Part shown: piece by piece, positions 18,658-27,898 of the stretch
How positions within the stretch are numbered: the first letter of the stretch is position 1
Layout of the letters: each line of letters opens with the position of its first letter
Source of the DNA: an uncultured Thalassolituus sp.
Lineage (GTDB): Bacteria; Pseudomonadota; Gammaproteobacteria; Pseudomonadales; Oceanobacteraceae
DNA: 57,080 bases
Assembly: GCA_913061435.1 (NCBI GenBank)
Contig: CAJXUK010000017.1
Location: 1 to 57,080, forward strand
Reading direction: 5' to 3'
The notes under the pieces: generated by a model
What the model was told of the DNA's origin: nothing
The model's input: only the letters and a program-made list of their open reading frames with translations
Databases searched by the model: none
Program-made: the position numbers and the translations under genes

Positions 18658-20599
18658 TCTGCGCCAACCACTCATCGACTTGTTGTTCTAAAATATCCAG
18701 TGGCAGTGCACCCTTGCCTAAAATCACCTGATGAAACTCCGCTAAAGAAAATTGACGCCCTAAGCGCTTTTCGCTTTTTTTGCGTAAATCTTCTATTCGT
18801 AAAGCCCCAATTTTATAGCTAGTGGCTTGCCCCGGCATCACCATATAACGCTCAATCGCATGAACAGAATCTTGTTTAGAAAACGGTGTATTAGCTAAAC
18901 GATAATCCAGTGCTTGCAGCTGACTCCAACCTTTAGCATGAAGGCCAGTATCCAGTACCAAGCGCACAGAACGCCATAGCTCCATAATTAATTGGCCATA
19001 GCGTTCTTCGTTTGAAGTATAACCGCCCATTTCATCGGCGAGCTTTTCTGCATACAAGGCCCAGCCTTCACTATAAGCGGTAAAGCCTAATAAGCGTCGA
19101 AATTGTGCAATGCTGTCATTTTCTCGGGCTAAGGCAATTTGCATATGATGCCCTGGCAATGCTTCGTGGTAAGCCAACGCGGCTAAACGATACTTGGGTA
19201 GATCGTGCTGGCGAGCAGGATTTACATAGTAAAAACCCGGGCGAGAACCATCGAGTGCGGGCTGTTCATAAAAAGCAATGGGCGCACTAGGCTGGCGATA
19301 CTTGGCAACCGCTTTTACCACAATAGGTGTTTTGGGAAGCACAGAAAAACTCTGGTGTAAGCGCATCGACATAGCCGATACCTTGTCTCGTTGGTAGGCA
19401 ATAAAGTCTTTTTCGCCTTGTGGATTTTGCTCAAAACGTTCAGCGCGATTTTCCATCCAAGTGAAAAAATCTTGCAGATTAATGTCATCCAAATCGACTT
19501 TACTGCCATCCGGGTTAACCGCTAATGCTGGCGGGTAGTTAAGAGATGGCATCAGTTGGCGAATAGCTGTTTGAATGCGATCAACCTCACTTAAACCAAG
19601 CTGGTGGATATGGTCGGCGCTTAATTCAGTTGTCGTATGACTTTGTAACAGCAACTGGTAATACTCATTACCCCGTGGTAAATCACTGGTCGCTTGCCAC
19701 TGCGGTGCGCGTTTTTCTTGTTGTTGTAAAAACTCGATTAAATCTCGATAAGCAGGTAATAGTGAGCGCTTCATCGCATAATCTGCTTTCTTTAATAATA
19801 CGTGCTCACTCTTTTCAAATAAATCTAACTGCTTAATTTTTTTGTTAAAATCCGCCCAGATGGGGCTGTCGTTTTCTTTATCGAAAGGCGCACCGCTGAT
19901 CACGTTTTGTGCCGCATTAATAACATAAGGATAAACAAATTTAGGTGCCATTATGCCAGCAGCTTCTGCTTGCTCTAAACGATTGATCAAGTCGGTAAAT
20001 AAATGACGTACCCCTTTAATGCGTTCAATATAATCGTGAGCACCTTGGATAGTATCGATATTTTGATAGTTAATTAAAATATTCGGCACTCGTGTATGCC
20101 AACCACCCATTTGACTCAAGGCATAACCATGGTGTTCAAAAGGAGTAAATAACAATACCTGTTCAATATGATGCAATAAAAGTTCATAGGATAAGCGTAA
20201 ATCTTCCCCCAAAGCATCTTGTTCTAGGGTGATTAACTGCTGGCGAAATAACTGAATTTGTTCAATGTATTGTTGTTCGGCTAGAGGAGAAATATCATCC
20301 CATTCAAACTGCCCAGGAATAGCCAAGGTGCTGCGTAAAACTGGGCTAGAATCTAACTGAAATTGATAAAACTGTTTAAATATTTGTTCAGCCTGGGACT
20401 CAATTAGTTGAATTTGTTCGGGCTCAAACACCGGCGCAATCACCACCGGCTCTGGTTCTGGCTGTTTTTTTGGTATCAGTTGGCACGCACTCAACAAGCT
20501 CAACAGGCATACGCTCGCGATAAGTTTTGTGCTTTTGGAGTGTTTAAAAGTGGAGCGCAATAAATGGTTAAAGGTCATAAAATACTTTTTGTGATTCAT
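18641..20599 (-). CDS. DUF885-family lipoprotein, putative metallopeptidase
   Basis: A 652-residue protein with a signal peptide ending in a lipobox (LLSAC, cysteine near residue 39), so probably membrane-anchored in the periplasm. The rest is a DUF885 alpha-helical domain with the zinc-peptidase-like motif YHEALPGHH in the C-terminal third and a downstream glutamate-rich helix (SEGWALYAEKLADEMG). Substrates of the family are poorly known; a peptidase role is likely from the HExxxGHH-type motif. An internal methionine at residue 9 is an alternative start still giving a good signal peptide. Its terminator is shared with rnb. Confidence 0.88.
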   Translation of the reverse strand: MNHKKYFMTFNHLLRSTFKHSKSTKLIASVCLLSLLSACQLIPKKQPEPEPVVIAPVFEPEQIQLIESQAEQIFKQFYQFQLDSSPVLRSTLAIPGQFEWDDISPLAEQQYIEQIQLFRQQLITLEQDALGEDLRLSYELLLHHIEQVLLFTPFEHHGYALSQMGGWHTRVPNILINYQNIDTIQGAHDYIERIKGVRHLFTDLINRLEQAEAAGIMAPKFVYPYVINAAQNVISGAPFDKENDSPIWADFNKKIKQLDLFEKSEHVLLKKADYAMKRSLLPAYRDLIEFLQQQEKRAPQWQATSDLPRGNEYYQLLLQSHTTTELSADHIHQLGLSEVDRIQTAIRQLMPSLNYPPALAVNPDGSKVDLDDINLQDFFTWMENRAERFEQNPQGEKDFIAYQRDKVSAMSMRLHQSFSVLPKTPIVVKAVAKYRQPSAPIAFYEQPALDGSRPGFYYVNPARQHDLPKYRLAALAYHEALPGHHMQIALARENDSIAQFRRLLGFTAYSEGWALYAEKLADEMGGYTSNEERYGQLIMELWRSVRLVLDTGLHAKGWSQLQALDYRLANTPFSKQDSVHAIERYMVMPGQATSYKIGALRIEDLRKKSEKRLGRQFSLAEFHQVILGKGALPLDILEQQVDEWLAQKKRIR

Positions 20600-20674
20600 T
20601 AATAAAATTTACAAAATATCTGCCAGCAACATCATAGCAGGGGCAAGGGTGAGCAACCAGTCGCGGATAAATAA

Positions 20675-21298
20675 TTACTTTTTTAAGCTCAATAACGTGT
20701 TTTGAAATAACTTAAAATTATCATTTAAAGTGTTCGCGCAGTCAGCATCAGAGCCAAAATATTGAGTAACTGCCGCCGCAATTGCCTCTAGTGTCGATAG
20801 ACCTTGTTGATTGCGGCGTAAAACAAAAGCGCTTTTTGCATCTGCTGCCAGTGCAATTTTGACATGAGGTAAATCTTGCATCCAAGGACTTTGGCGCAAC
20901 ATTTTTTGTGCTTCTTGCCACGTGCCGTCGATAACCCATAAGCGTTCTATGGGGGTATTTAATTGTTCAATATCTTGAGCGTCTGCAGAAGGAAATAAAA
21001 GATACTCAGTATTTTTATTGCCTCCATTTTTTATATTTTTAGTCGGCTTTGTTAAATCGCCCCAGTCAATTAACTCTGCTTTACGATGCCACTTTATGCG
21101 ATTGATAGAAGAGCTAGATAAAAAAGCCCAGTGCCCAGTATTATCAATCTTGTGCCACTCATTACTGTGGCTGCAAATGCTAATAGAAAAAGGCGGTTTG
21201 CATTGTTTAATATTTGCACAAACACAATGTGAGACCGGCAAACGACATTGTATACAATGGGCGCAATAAAAGGGTGAGTTCAAACTAAGCGCAGACAC
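20675..21298 (-). CDS. tapT: tRNA-uridine aminocarboxypropyltransferase (DTW domain)
   Basis: TapT (YfiP) transfers the 3-amino-3-carboxypropyl group of SAM to U47 of some tRNAs, giving acp3U. The 207-residue protein has the family's N-terminal cysteine cluster (CAHCIQCRLPVSHCVC) and the DTW-type signature IDGTWQEAQKML near residue 124. This pattern is shared with DTWD1/DTWD2 of eukaryotes. Translation starts about 30 bp downstream of the gene for the small zinc-ribbon protein, on the same strand, suggesting co-transcription. The exact tRNA targets cannot be read here. Confidence 0.87.
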   Translation of the reverse strand: MSALSLNSPFYCAHCIQCRLPVSHCVCANIKQCKPPFSISICSHSNEWHKIDNTGHWAFLSSSSINRIKWHRKAELIDWGDLTKPTKNIKNGGNKNTEYLLFPSADAQDIEQLNTPIERLWVIDGTWQEAQKMLRQSPWMQDLPHVKIALAADAKSAFVLRRNQQGLSTLEAIAAAVTQYFGSDADCANTLNDNFKLFQNTLLSLKK

Positions 21299-21328
21299 TT
21301 TTTTACCTTTCTTTGATTTGCATAATTA

Positions 21329-21529
21329 TTAGATCTTAGGCATAACGAAAGGCGACGCCGTAGATGTAGTAAAAACGTGCTTGGTAAGCGTTTGGTGAAC
21401 ATAGCCACATTCATTACAATACACCACCATAAACCAAGGCGAGCCGTTTTTAGCACGTTCTAAGCTGTCTTTGGATTTAAAATGCTCAATCCCTGCGATG
21501 TTGCAATTAGGGCATTTTGGTTCAGCCAT
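21329..21529 (-). CDS. Small zinc-ribbon protein
   Basis: A 66-residue protein with two CxxC knuckles: CPNC near the N-terminus and CNEC (VVYCNECGYVH) near residue 40, an arrangement that would bind one zinc. A hydrophobic C-terminal tail follows. I do not recognise the family. The composition and a good ribosome site (GAGGTTACC before the ATG) support a real gene. It is 30 bp upstream of tapT on the same strand, and tapT also carries an N-terminal cysteine cluster; a shared tRNA-related role is only a guess. Confidence 0.65.
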   Translation of the reverse strand: MAEPKCPNCNIAGIEHFKSKDSLERAKNGSPWFMVVYCNECGYVHQTLTKHVFTTSTASPFVMPKI

Positions 21530-21578
21530 GGTAACCTCGGATTAATGATTCAAAATTTTATTTTTAAGAGTTTATAAG

Positions 21579-22502
21579 ATGCAATTATCGATGATGAGTT
21601 CCTATAAGCAAGTGCTGAAATCATTTAAAATCAGCGTCTTTGCGTTATCTGCCTTCTTTGCTTTATTTAGCTCTCAGGTTTATGCCAGCAATCCCTCGAC
21701 AACCGAAGGTTTTCCACGTGCTGAATTGCTAGAAGAAAATCAATTTAACAATGCTGAATATCGTTTAGTTATTTCGGGCTTAAAACGTAAACGCGCAGAA
21801 ACTTCGGGTGAAGTAGAGCGCTTAATTACAGGTGATGTTGAACGTCAGTTTTGGCAAATATCCACCAATCATGAAGTCGAGCAAATCATTGACTATTTTT
21901 TAGACCAATGGCAAAACGCTAAAATTTTGTATCGTTGCAAGGGTCTCGATTGTGGCAGCAGTAACTTTTGGGCTAATGAAATTTTTAATAATGCAAAATT
22001 GTATGGCCGTGATAAAAACCAAGCTTATGTGGTTGCCATGGTGCCCGGTTCACCTAATCGAATTTACGTTTTGTATGCGGTTCAGCGCAGTAAACAAAAA
22101 CTCTTTTTTAATTTAGATCAAGTAACCACCAACGATCAACTGGTCGACGACGACGTTCAGCGTGAAAATTTAATTAACGCGCTGCAAAAAGAAACTGGCT
22201 GGTTAGAGGGCTTTTACACCCTAGATGGCCAAATAGATGAAAAGAAATCCGATCTGTTAATTTCAACTTTAAAATCATTAGACAGCACGGTTAAGCGTCG
22301 ATTATTTTTGGTCGTTCATTGTTATCAAGCAAATAACATGGCAGAAAATATCGCCTGTTCATCACGCTTAGCACAGCAACTTCGCGCAGCTACTTATCAG
22401 GGTGTAGAGATTCCCGTATTTGGCCAGGGTGCTTTAACCCTGCCGCAATTAAATAACCTTCAACCGCAACTGCGATTTGTGCTGTGGCCAAAACAGCGTT
22501 AA
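21579..22502 (+). CDS. DUF4892-family exported protein
   Basis: A 307-residue protein with an N-terminal signal peptide (about 1-37, cleavage near VYAS). The body matches what I recall of DUF4892, including the strand-rich segment AEYRLVISGLKR and a cysteine pair (CKGLDCGSSNFWANEIFNNA, about 127-146). A C-terminal alpha/beta section resembles an OmpA-like peptidoglycan-associating fold in overall pattern, but I cannot confirm that. The ATG at 21579 leaves six residues before a second in-frame Met at 21591 region; either start keeps the signal peptide. Divergent from the zinc-ribbon gene; function unknown. Confidence 0.75.
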   Translation: MQLSMMSSYKQVLKSFKISVFALSAFFALFSSQVYASNPSTTEGFPRAELLEENQFNNAEYRLVISGLKRKRAETSGEVERLITGDVERQFWQISTNHEVEQIIDYFLDQWQNAKILYRCKGLDCGSSNFWANEIFNNAKLYGRDKNQAYVVAMVPGSPNRIYVLYAVQRSKQKLFFNLDQVTTNDQLVDDDVQRENLINALQKETGWLEGFYTLDGQIDEKKSDLLISTLKSLDSTVKRRLFLVVHCYQANNMAENIACSSRLAQQLRAATYQGVEIPVFGQGALTLPQLNNLQPQLRFVLWPKQR

Positions 22503-22525
22503 AAATACGACAACGAGTACAATAA

Positions 22526-23659
22526 ATGACTAAAACAGTAGCACTGGTATTAGGCAGTGGTGGGGCCCGTGGAATGGCCCATATTGGTGTTATCGAAGAA
22601 ATAGAAGCTCGGGGTTATAAAGTAGTATCTGTATCTGGCTGTTCTATTGGTGCCATCGTGGGGGCATTTTACAGCGCTAATAAACTCGATGTTTTTACGC
22701 AATGGGCACGCTCATTAAACTACTTAAACATGTTGCGTTTAGTGGATTTTAGTTTCATTAGCAACGGCGCGATTCGCGGCGATAAGTTATTTTCGGTGCT
22801 ATCAGAAATGTTAGGGGATATTCAAATAGAAGACCTTGAAATTCCATATACCGCCGTTGCTACCGATTTGATCAGCTCTAAAGAAGTGTGGTTTCAGCGT
22901 GGTTCGTTAGAACAAGCCATGCGCGCTTCTGCAGCGATACCTGGGCTCATTCAACCGATTGAATATGAAGGTAGGCTTTATGTAGACGGTGGCGTGCTTA
23001 ATCCGTTACCCATTGCAGCTTCGGTATCGGCTCATGCAGATTATATTATTGCCGTAGACTTGAGCGCCGATGTGCCAATACCCGAGATTAAAGATCCTCA
23101 GCCAGAAGTTTCTGATACTAAATCGATCGCCGAGCCGCCTGCTGCTGATTCTTTAGACAACGAGCAAGTACAAGCACAACTGGCAGACGCCGACTCTAAC
23201 CTAGCAGACGATGTTCAAGATCAAGATCAAGATCAAAATCAAGATAAATCAGCCGTCAGCGATATTACCGGCAAATTAACCAGCAAATTAAAACACATTG
23301 CCCCTGATACCGCTGTTCCAAATCTTTGGCTTAATACTATGGTGAATAAAGCCAGTGACTGGTTCAATCACGATGATGCAGAAGATGATAAAGCAGTAAA
23401 AGCAGAAGTTAGCGGTGCCAAACTAGGTAAAATTGGTATCTTGTATCAAATGTTCGAAGTCATGCAAACGTCATTAAGTCAGTACAAAATTGCGGGTTAC
23501 CCGCCGGATTTATTGGTCAAAATTCCTAAGAATTGTGTCGAAATGCATGAGTTTTATCGGGCTAACGAACTGGTAGAAATGGGGCGTTATATTGCCAAAG
23601 AAGCATTAGATGCCTTTGAGCAAGGCCACAGTAGTTTGTATGGGCAGCGCTTGGGTTAG
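22526..23659 (+). CDS. Patatin-like phospholipase (RssA/NTE type)
   Basis: A serine esterase or phospholipase with a Ser-Asp dyad. Oxyanion glycines GSGGARG are at 10-16, nucleophile S40 is in GCSIG, and the catalytic Asp is D154 in YVDGG. Family members are usually around 300 residues. The extra length here (377) is an acidic low-complexity insert at about 187-265, with DQDQDQNQD encoded by 6-bp repeats at 23219-23242, before the C-terminal helical part resumes (LGKIGILYQMFEVM). No signal peptide is seen, so it is probably cytoplasmic or peripheral. It is 23 bp after the DUF4892 gene, so likely the same transcript. Confidence 0.9.
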   Translation: MTKTVALVLGSGGARGMAHIGVIEEIEARGYKVVSVSGCSIGAIVGAFYSANKLDVFTQWARSLNYLNMLRLVDFSFISNGAIRGDKLFSVLSEMLGDIQIEDLEIPYTAVATDLISSKEVWFQRGSLEQAMRASAAIPGLIQPIEYEGRLYVDGGVLNPLPIAASVSAHADYIIAVDLSADVPIPEIKDPQPEVSDTKSIAEPPAADSLDNEQVQAQLADADSNLADDVQDQDQDQNQDKSAVSDITGKLTSKLKHIAPDTAVPNLWLNTMVNKASDWFNHDDAEDDKAVKAEVSGAKLGKIGILYQMFEVMQTSLSQYKIAGYPPDLLVKIPKNCVEMHEFYRANELVEMGRYIAKEALDAFEQGHSSLYGQRLG

Positions 23660-23666
23660 TCTAAAC

Positions 23667-23695
23667 TTGGTTGCTCGCCAGCTCAGTGATAGAAT
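23667..23695 (+). promoter_or_regulatory. Candidate promoter for prmB
   Basis: TTGGTT (23667-23672) and TAGAAT (23690-23695) are spaced by 17 bp. If used, transcription would begin after the upstream GTG codon at 23696, which favours the GTG at 23735 as the prmB start. Confidence 0.35.
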
Positions 23696-23734
23696 GTGCG
23701 CAAATTTTATTATTCAATTTGCGTCGGTGCCCTT

Positions 23735-24706
23735 GTGAGCCATTCTTTTATATTATCCTCCGAAGCCTGTGAAGAAGCCTTGGTTGAATTATCAACCTTG
23801 CAAGATCTATTACGCTGGGGCATAAGCCGTATGCATGAGGCGGATTTGTATTTTGGCCATGGCACCGATAACGCCCGCGACGATGCGGTTATGCTGGCGA
23901 CTCATGCGTTACACCTTCCTTGGGATATTGATCACCAATGGCAATCGGCGCGTTTAACGCGTTCTGAACGCCAAGCCGTGATTGAGTTGTTTACCCGTCG
24001 CATTAACGAGCGCATGCCAACCCCTTACATTACCGGTGAAGCCTGGTTTTATGGTTTACCGTTTAGCGTAGACGAGCGTGTTTTGATCCCGCGTTCACCG
24101 ATTGCCGAAATGATCGCAACACGTTTTCAGCCTTGGCTTGGTGGAAACTCAAGTGGTAAATCCGTTCATCGTATTTTAGATTTGTGTACCGGCAGTGGTT
24201 GTATTGGTATTGCCTGCGCCATGGAGTTTCCTCAAGCCCATGTTGAGCTGATGGATATTTCATTTGATGCTTTGGCTTTGGCCGACGAAAATATCGCTCG
24301 TCACCAATTAGGTGATCGGGTGATGGCCTTGCAATCGGATTTGTTCGAGGCCGCCGATGGCAAGTACGATATCATTGTATCGAATCCACCGTATGTGGAT
24401 GCCGATGATATGAGCTGTTTGCCAGAAGAGTTTCATAATGAACCCGAGCTGGCGTTAGCCGCAGGCGAAGATGGTCTCGATTTAGTGCGCATTATGTTGG
24501 CTCGGGCGCGTCAGTATTTAGCCGATGATGGTATCTTTATTGTTGAAGTCGGTAACAGCTGGCCGGCGCTAGAAGAGGCTTATCCAACGGTGCCTTTTAT
24601 GTGGCAAGAATTTGAAATGGGCGGTCATGGGGTGTTTGTCTTAACCGCCGACCAGCTCGATGAGTGTGCTGAAGCGTTGGAGTTGAAGTCGTTAAGCGAA
24701 GTTTAA
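23735..24706 (+). CDS. prmB: Ribosomal protein L3 N5-glutamine methyltransferase
   Basis: A SAM-dependent methyltransferase that modifies a glutamine of ribosomal protein L3. The N-terminal helical part contains LRWGISRMHEADLYFGHGTDNARDDA, which is PrmB-specific and distinguishes it from PrmC. The Rossmann core has LDLCTGSGCIG for SAM and the catalytic SNPPYVD. The frame opens at a GTG at 23696, but I prefer the GTG at 23735. It gives an N-terminus only slightly longer than E. coli PrmB, and it avoids a start lying on a promoter-like element. The next gene, aroC, is its usual neighbour, here separated by a repeat. Confidence 0.9.
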   Translation: MSHSFILSSEACEEALVELSTLQDLLRWGISRMHEADLYFGHGTDNARDDAVMLATHALHLPWDIDHQWQSARLTRSERQAVIELFTRRINERMPTPYITGEAWFYGLPFSVDERVLIPRSPIAEMIATRFQPWLGGNSSGKSVHRILDLCTGSGCIGIACAMEFPQAHVELMDISFDALALADENIARHQLGDRVMALQSDLFEAADGKYDIIVSNPPYVDADDMSCLPEEFHNEPELALAAGEDGLDLVRIMLARARQYLADDGIFIVEVGNSWPALEEAYPTVPFMWQEFEMGGHGVFVLTADQLDECAEALELKSLSEV

Positions 24707-24762
24707 AATTAGCTTTTTTGAAACATGACTTTGTAGAATTTAAATAATTGTATCAAACAAGC

Positions 24763-24894
24763 TAATGTTGGGTGATTGTGGAGCAAATATCTAAAACAGG
24801 GATGTTTTAGTTAAGGCTACAGGGAGCGTGAGCGCTATGAATATCTGCAATAGCTGGTATTTACGCCGTTTTGTGGAACAATTACCCAATGTTA
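24763..24894. repeat. Intergenic palindromic repeat, copy D (upstream of aroC)
   Basis: The 17-nt outer arms (24763-24779 with 24878-24894) pair completely if three G-U pairs are allowed. The core hairpin CTAAAAC/GTTTTAG (24791-24797 with 24804-24810) encloses AGGGAT. Its core is nearly identical to copy E, except for about 30 extra bases (roughly 24826-24857) between the acaggga and tatttacgccgt motifs. It occupies most of the 222-bp prmB-aroC gap; nothing else is visible there. Confidence 0.76.
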
Positions 24895-24928
24895 GGTTGT
24901 TAACTGGAATTTTAAAACGGACAAAAAT

Positions 24929-26032
24929 ATGTCGGGTAATACATTTGGTAAAAGTTTCACAGTAACCACTTTTGGTGAAAGTCACGGTATCGCGTTAGGG
25001 TGTATTGTGGATGGTTGTCCTCCAGGTATCGAATTGTGCGAAGCGGATTTGCAGCACGATTTAGACCTGCGCAAACCAGGAACTTCTAAATTTACCACTC
25101 AGCGTCGCGAACCCGACCAAGTGAAAATTCTATCCGGTGTATTTGAAGGTAAAACCACTGGTACGCCAATTGGTATGATCATCGAAAATACCGACCAGCG
25201 TTCAAAAGATTATTCCAACATTGCCGACACCTTCCGTCCGGCTCATGCCGATTACGCTTATACCCACAAATACGGATTCCGTGATTATCGTGGCGGTGGT
25301 CGTTCATCGGCCCGTGAAACCGCCATGCGCGTTGCCGCTGGGGCAGTTGCTAAAAAATTCTTAAAAGCAAAAGGCATCGAAGTTAAAGGCTATTTATCTC
25401 AGCTGGGCCCAATCAAAATCGACGAAGCTAACTTTGATTGGAACGAAGTACGTAACAACCCATTCTTCTGCCCAGATGCATCCAAAGTGCCAGAAATGGA
25501 AACCTACATGGAAGCCCTGCGCAAAGAGTGCAACTCGGTAGGGGCAAAAATCAGTGTGGTGGCAACTGGCTTAAAACCCGGCTTAGGCGAACCGATCTTT
25601 GATCGCCTAGATGCTGAAATCGCCCACGCATTAATGAGTATCAATGCCGTGAAAGGCGTTGAAATTGGTGATGGATTTGATTGTGTTGCCCAAAAAGGCA
25701 CCGATCATCGCGACGAAATGACCCCGCAAGGATTTTTATCCAATCATTCTGGTGGCATCGTTGGTGGTATCAGTACAGGCCAAGATATTATTGCGCACAT
25801 GGCGCTTAAACCCACTTCTAGCATGGCCATAACGGGTCGTTCTATTAACGCAGCGGGTGAGCCGATTGAAGTGATAACCAAAGGCCGCCATGACCCGTGT
25901 GTTGGCATTCGTGCAACCCCCATTGCCGAAGCCATGCTAGCCATTGTGTTAATGGACCACTTTTTACGCAATCGCGGCCAAAATGCCGATGTTGTTTGTG
26001 ATACACCCATTATTAAAGGTCAAGCTGACTAA
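24929..26032 (+). CDS. aroC: Chorismate synthase
   Basis: Last shikimate-pathway step: EPSP to chorismate using reduced FMN, in the cytosol as a tetramer. 367 residues, typical. Conserved signatures are [16 protein letters not shown] (about 11-26), [20 protein letters not shown] (about 125-144) and the C-terminal [17 protein letters not shown]. Its product feeds PheA and the TyrA-AroA fusion encoded 25 kb downstream. The MFS permease gene begins 3 bp after its stop, so the two are co-transcribed. Confidence 0.97.
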   Translation: MSGNTFGKSFTVTTFGESHGIALGCIVDGCPPGIELCEADLQHDLDLRKPGTSKFTTQRREPDQVKILSGVFEGKTTGTPIGMIIENTDQRSKDYSNIADTFRPAHADYAYTHKYGFRDYRGGGRSSARETAMRVAAGAVAKKFLKAKGIEVKGYLSQLGPIKIDEANFDWNEVRNNPFFCPDASKVPEMETYMEALRKECNSVGAKISVVATGLKPGLGEPIFDRLDAEIAHALMSINAVKGVEIGDGFDCVAQKGTDHRDEMTPQGFLSNHSGGIVGGISTGQDIIAHMALKPTSSMAITGRSINAAGEPIEVITKGRHDPCVGIRATPIAEAMLAIVLMDHFLRNRGQNADVVCDTPIIKGQAD

Positions 26033-26035
26033 TTT

Positions 26036-27286
26036 ATGTCTGTGCCGTACTGGCGTTTATCCGGCTTTTACGGTCTCTATTTTGCCCTCATCGGTTGTAT
26101 CATGCCGTTTTGGGGGCTATATCTTCAGCAGCAATCGTTCAGCGCCGCCGATATTGGATTGTTATTGGCGCTATTCAGTGCAATTCGCATTATTGCGCCA
26201 AATCTTTGGGCAGCCATAGTTAATCGCTATGCCGCTAAAGTTCCCGCCATACAATTTATGCGCTTAGGCGGTTGCTTAATGCTGCTTAGCTTTTTTGGTT
26301 TTTACTGGGCCAGTGAGCTTTGGCAATATGCCTTAATGATGCTGATATATGGCTTTTTTTGGTCGGCCATTTTGCCGCAATACGAAACACTGACTTTAGA
26401 GCATCTAAAAGACGACCTGAGCATCTACAGCTCTATGCTGCTATGGGGTTCTATAGGTTTTGTCGTCATGGTGATCGGCTTGGGTTGGTTGTTTGATTTT
26501 ATCAGCATTTTATACTTGCCGGTATTTATGCTGGCGATAATGACCTTAATCGTATTAAACAGCTGGGCACTTAAACCTGCGGCTGATAATCATAACGAAC
26601 TTGCACAGCTCCAGTCACTAACCCAACCACAGCCCCAATCTCAACCACAGCCCCAATCTCAACTAGAAAATAAAACCCTTGATGCGCGGGTATTAAAAAT
26701 TGGCCTAATCAGCTTTTTAACCATCAATGTGTTATTGCAAATAACCCACGGTCCTTACTATGTGTTTTTCACAATTTATTTACAGCAGTTTGGCTACAGC
26801 AACGGTTTAATTGGTTTTTTGTGGGCGCTTGGGGTGTTGGCAGAAATCATTTTATTTTGGCAAATTTCATTTTTTATTCGGCGCTGGTCGTTGCGAGTGT
26901 TGGTTATTTTCTCGTTGCTGCTCACCGCGTTGCGCTGGTTATGTACGGCTTATTTTGCTGATCAACTTAGCGTATTAATTTTTTCCCAATGCTTACACGC
27001 GTTCAGTTTTGCACTGTTACATGTAGTTTCAATGCGATATATCGGAGTGTTTTTCCCGGGTAAAAAACGTTTAACAGGTCAAGCTTTATACAGTGGTTTA
27101 GGTTTTGGTTTAGGCGGTGCTATCGGTGCCGGGGTAGCGGGATTGCTATGGCCAAGTGATAAGGTTGAGCCAGCAATGTACCTTAATGATTCTGCATTAG
27201 TCTTTAGTATCGCGGCGCTGGTGGCCTTAATTGCTGCGTTAATCGCCGTCTTCGGTTTACCACGGCAACAATCAAAGTTTGTGTGA
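26036..27286 (+). CDS. MFS permease, phenylpropionate-permease-like
   Basis: A 416-residue inner-membrane transporter with about twelve membrane helices, of the MFS_1-like/HcaT-type group (opening LSGFYGLYFALIGCIMPFWGLYL). The central cytoplasmic loop carries two exact 18-bp repeats (26624-26659), giving QPQPQSQPQPQSQ, a polar linker between the two six-helix halves. Substrate cannot be read from sequence. Similar genes follow aroC in pseudomonads. The 3-bp gap to aroC implies one transcript. Confidence 0.85.
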   Translation: MSVPYWRLSGFYGLYFALIGCIMPFWGLYLQQQSFSAADIGLLLALFSAIRIIAPNLWAAIVNRYAAKVPAIQFMRLGGCLMLLSFFGFYWASELWQYALMMLIYGFFWSAILPQYETLTLEHLKDDLSIYSSMLLWGSIGFVVMVIGLGWLFDFISILYLPVFMLAIMTLIVLNSWALKPAADNHNELAQLQSLTQPQPQSQPQPQSQLENKTLDARVLKIGLISFLTINVLLQITHGPYYVFFTIYLQQFGYSNGLIGFLWALGVLAEIILFWQISFFIRRWSLRVLVIFSLLLTALRWLCTAYFADQLSVLIFSQCLHAFSFALLHVVSMRYIGVFFPGKKRLTGQALYSGLGFGLGGAIGAGVAGLLWPSDKVEPAMYLNDSALVFSIAALVALIAALIAVFGLPRQQSKFV

Positions 27287-27363
27287 ATCAGCTTCTATAA
27301 ATAGCGTTTAAAGTATGATTTAATCAGCCCCATTCAATCAACATTTTAGGTGGTTCACTGACT

Positions 27364-27816
27364 GTGTCATCTTTTGATCAAGAGTCGATCGTTTACGGCG
27401 TCATTCGTGATATTCCCAATGGTGGTGAGCTCGAAGCCTATCGACGTCGCCGCACCAATTGGGCGGCTATTCAAGAACTTCCCTCTAGCCTAGAAGACGA
27501 GTGGCCTTTCTTAGCTCGTGAAATGTTTGCCATGCCGGGCCCAGATGTTTTTTCTGGTACTTATCAAACTCAACTCATACATTTTGCCGCCTCCTATAAT
27601 TCCATCGAATACGAATGGGAACACTGGATCAGCCGCTTTGAAGCCATGCTCAGGTCAATGTATTGGTCTAGTGCAACCGTGCATTTAGAAACTGAATTAT
27701 CGGGTAAGCATACTTTTTCGTGGGAGAGTACCGGAGCAGGGCATAACCCTCATGATAGTGAGTTAAAAATGGTGTGTGAATGGGAGCGCGAATCAGCTTT
27801 TATACAGCGCCGCTGA
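27364..27816 (+). CDS. Conserved-looking hypothetical protein
   Basis: A 150-residue soluble protein starting at GTG (27364), rich in Trp, Glu and aromatic residues (for example YNSIEYEWEHWISRFEAMLRS, about 79-99). No signal peptide, membrane helix or familiar catalytic motif is visible. I do not recognise the family. A GGTGG-type ribosome site precedes the start, and the frame uses the same codon pattern as its neighbours, which supports it as real. It is between the MFS gene and yheU on the same strand, with gaps of about 80 bp on each side. Confidence 0.6.
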   Translation: MSSFDQESIVYGVIRDIPNGGELEAYRRRRTNWAAIQELPSSLEDEWPFLAREMFAMPGPDVFSGTYQTQLIHFAASYNSIEYEWEHWISRFEAMLRSMYWSSATVHLETELSGKHTFSWESTGAGHNPHDSELKMVCEWERESAFIQRR

Positions 27817-27898
27817 TGACAGTCATATAAAAATTTATATCAGAACTTATTATCAGAACTGATCTTGAAACCTAACTTAAATAAAAGAGCCTCCTGCT

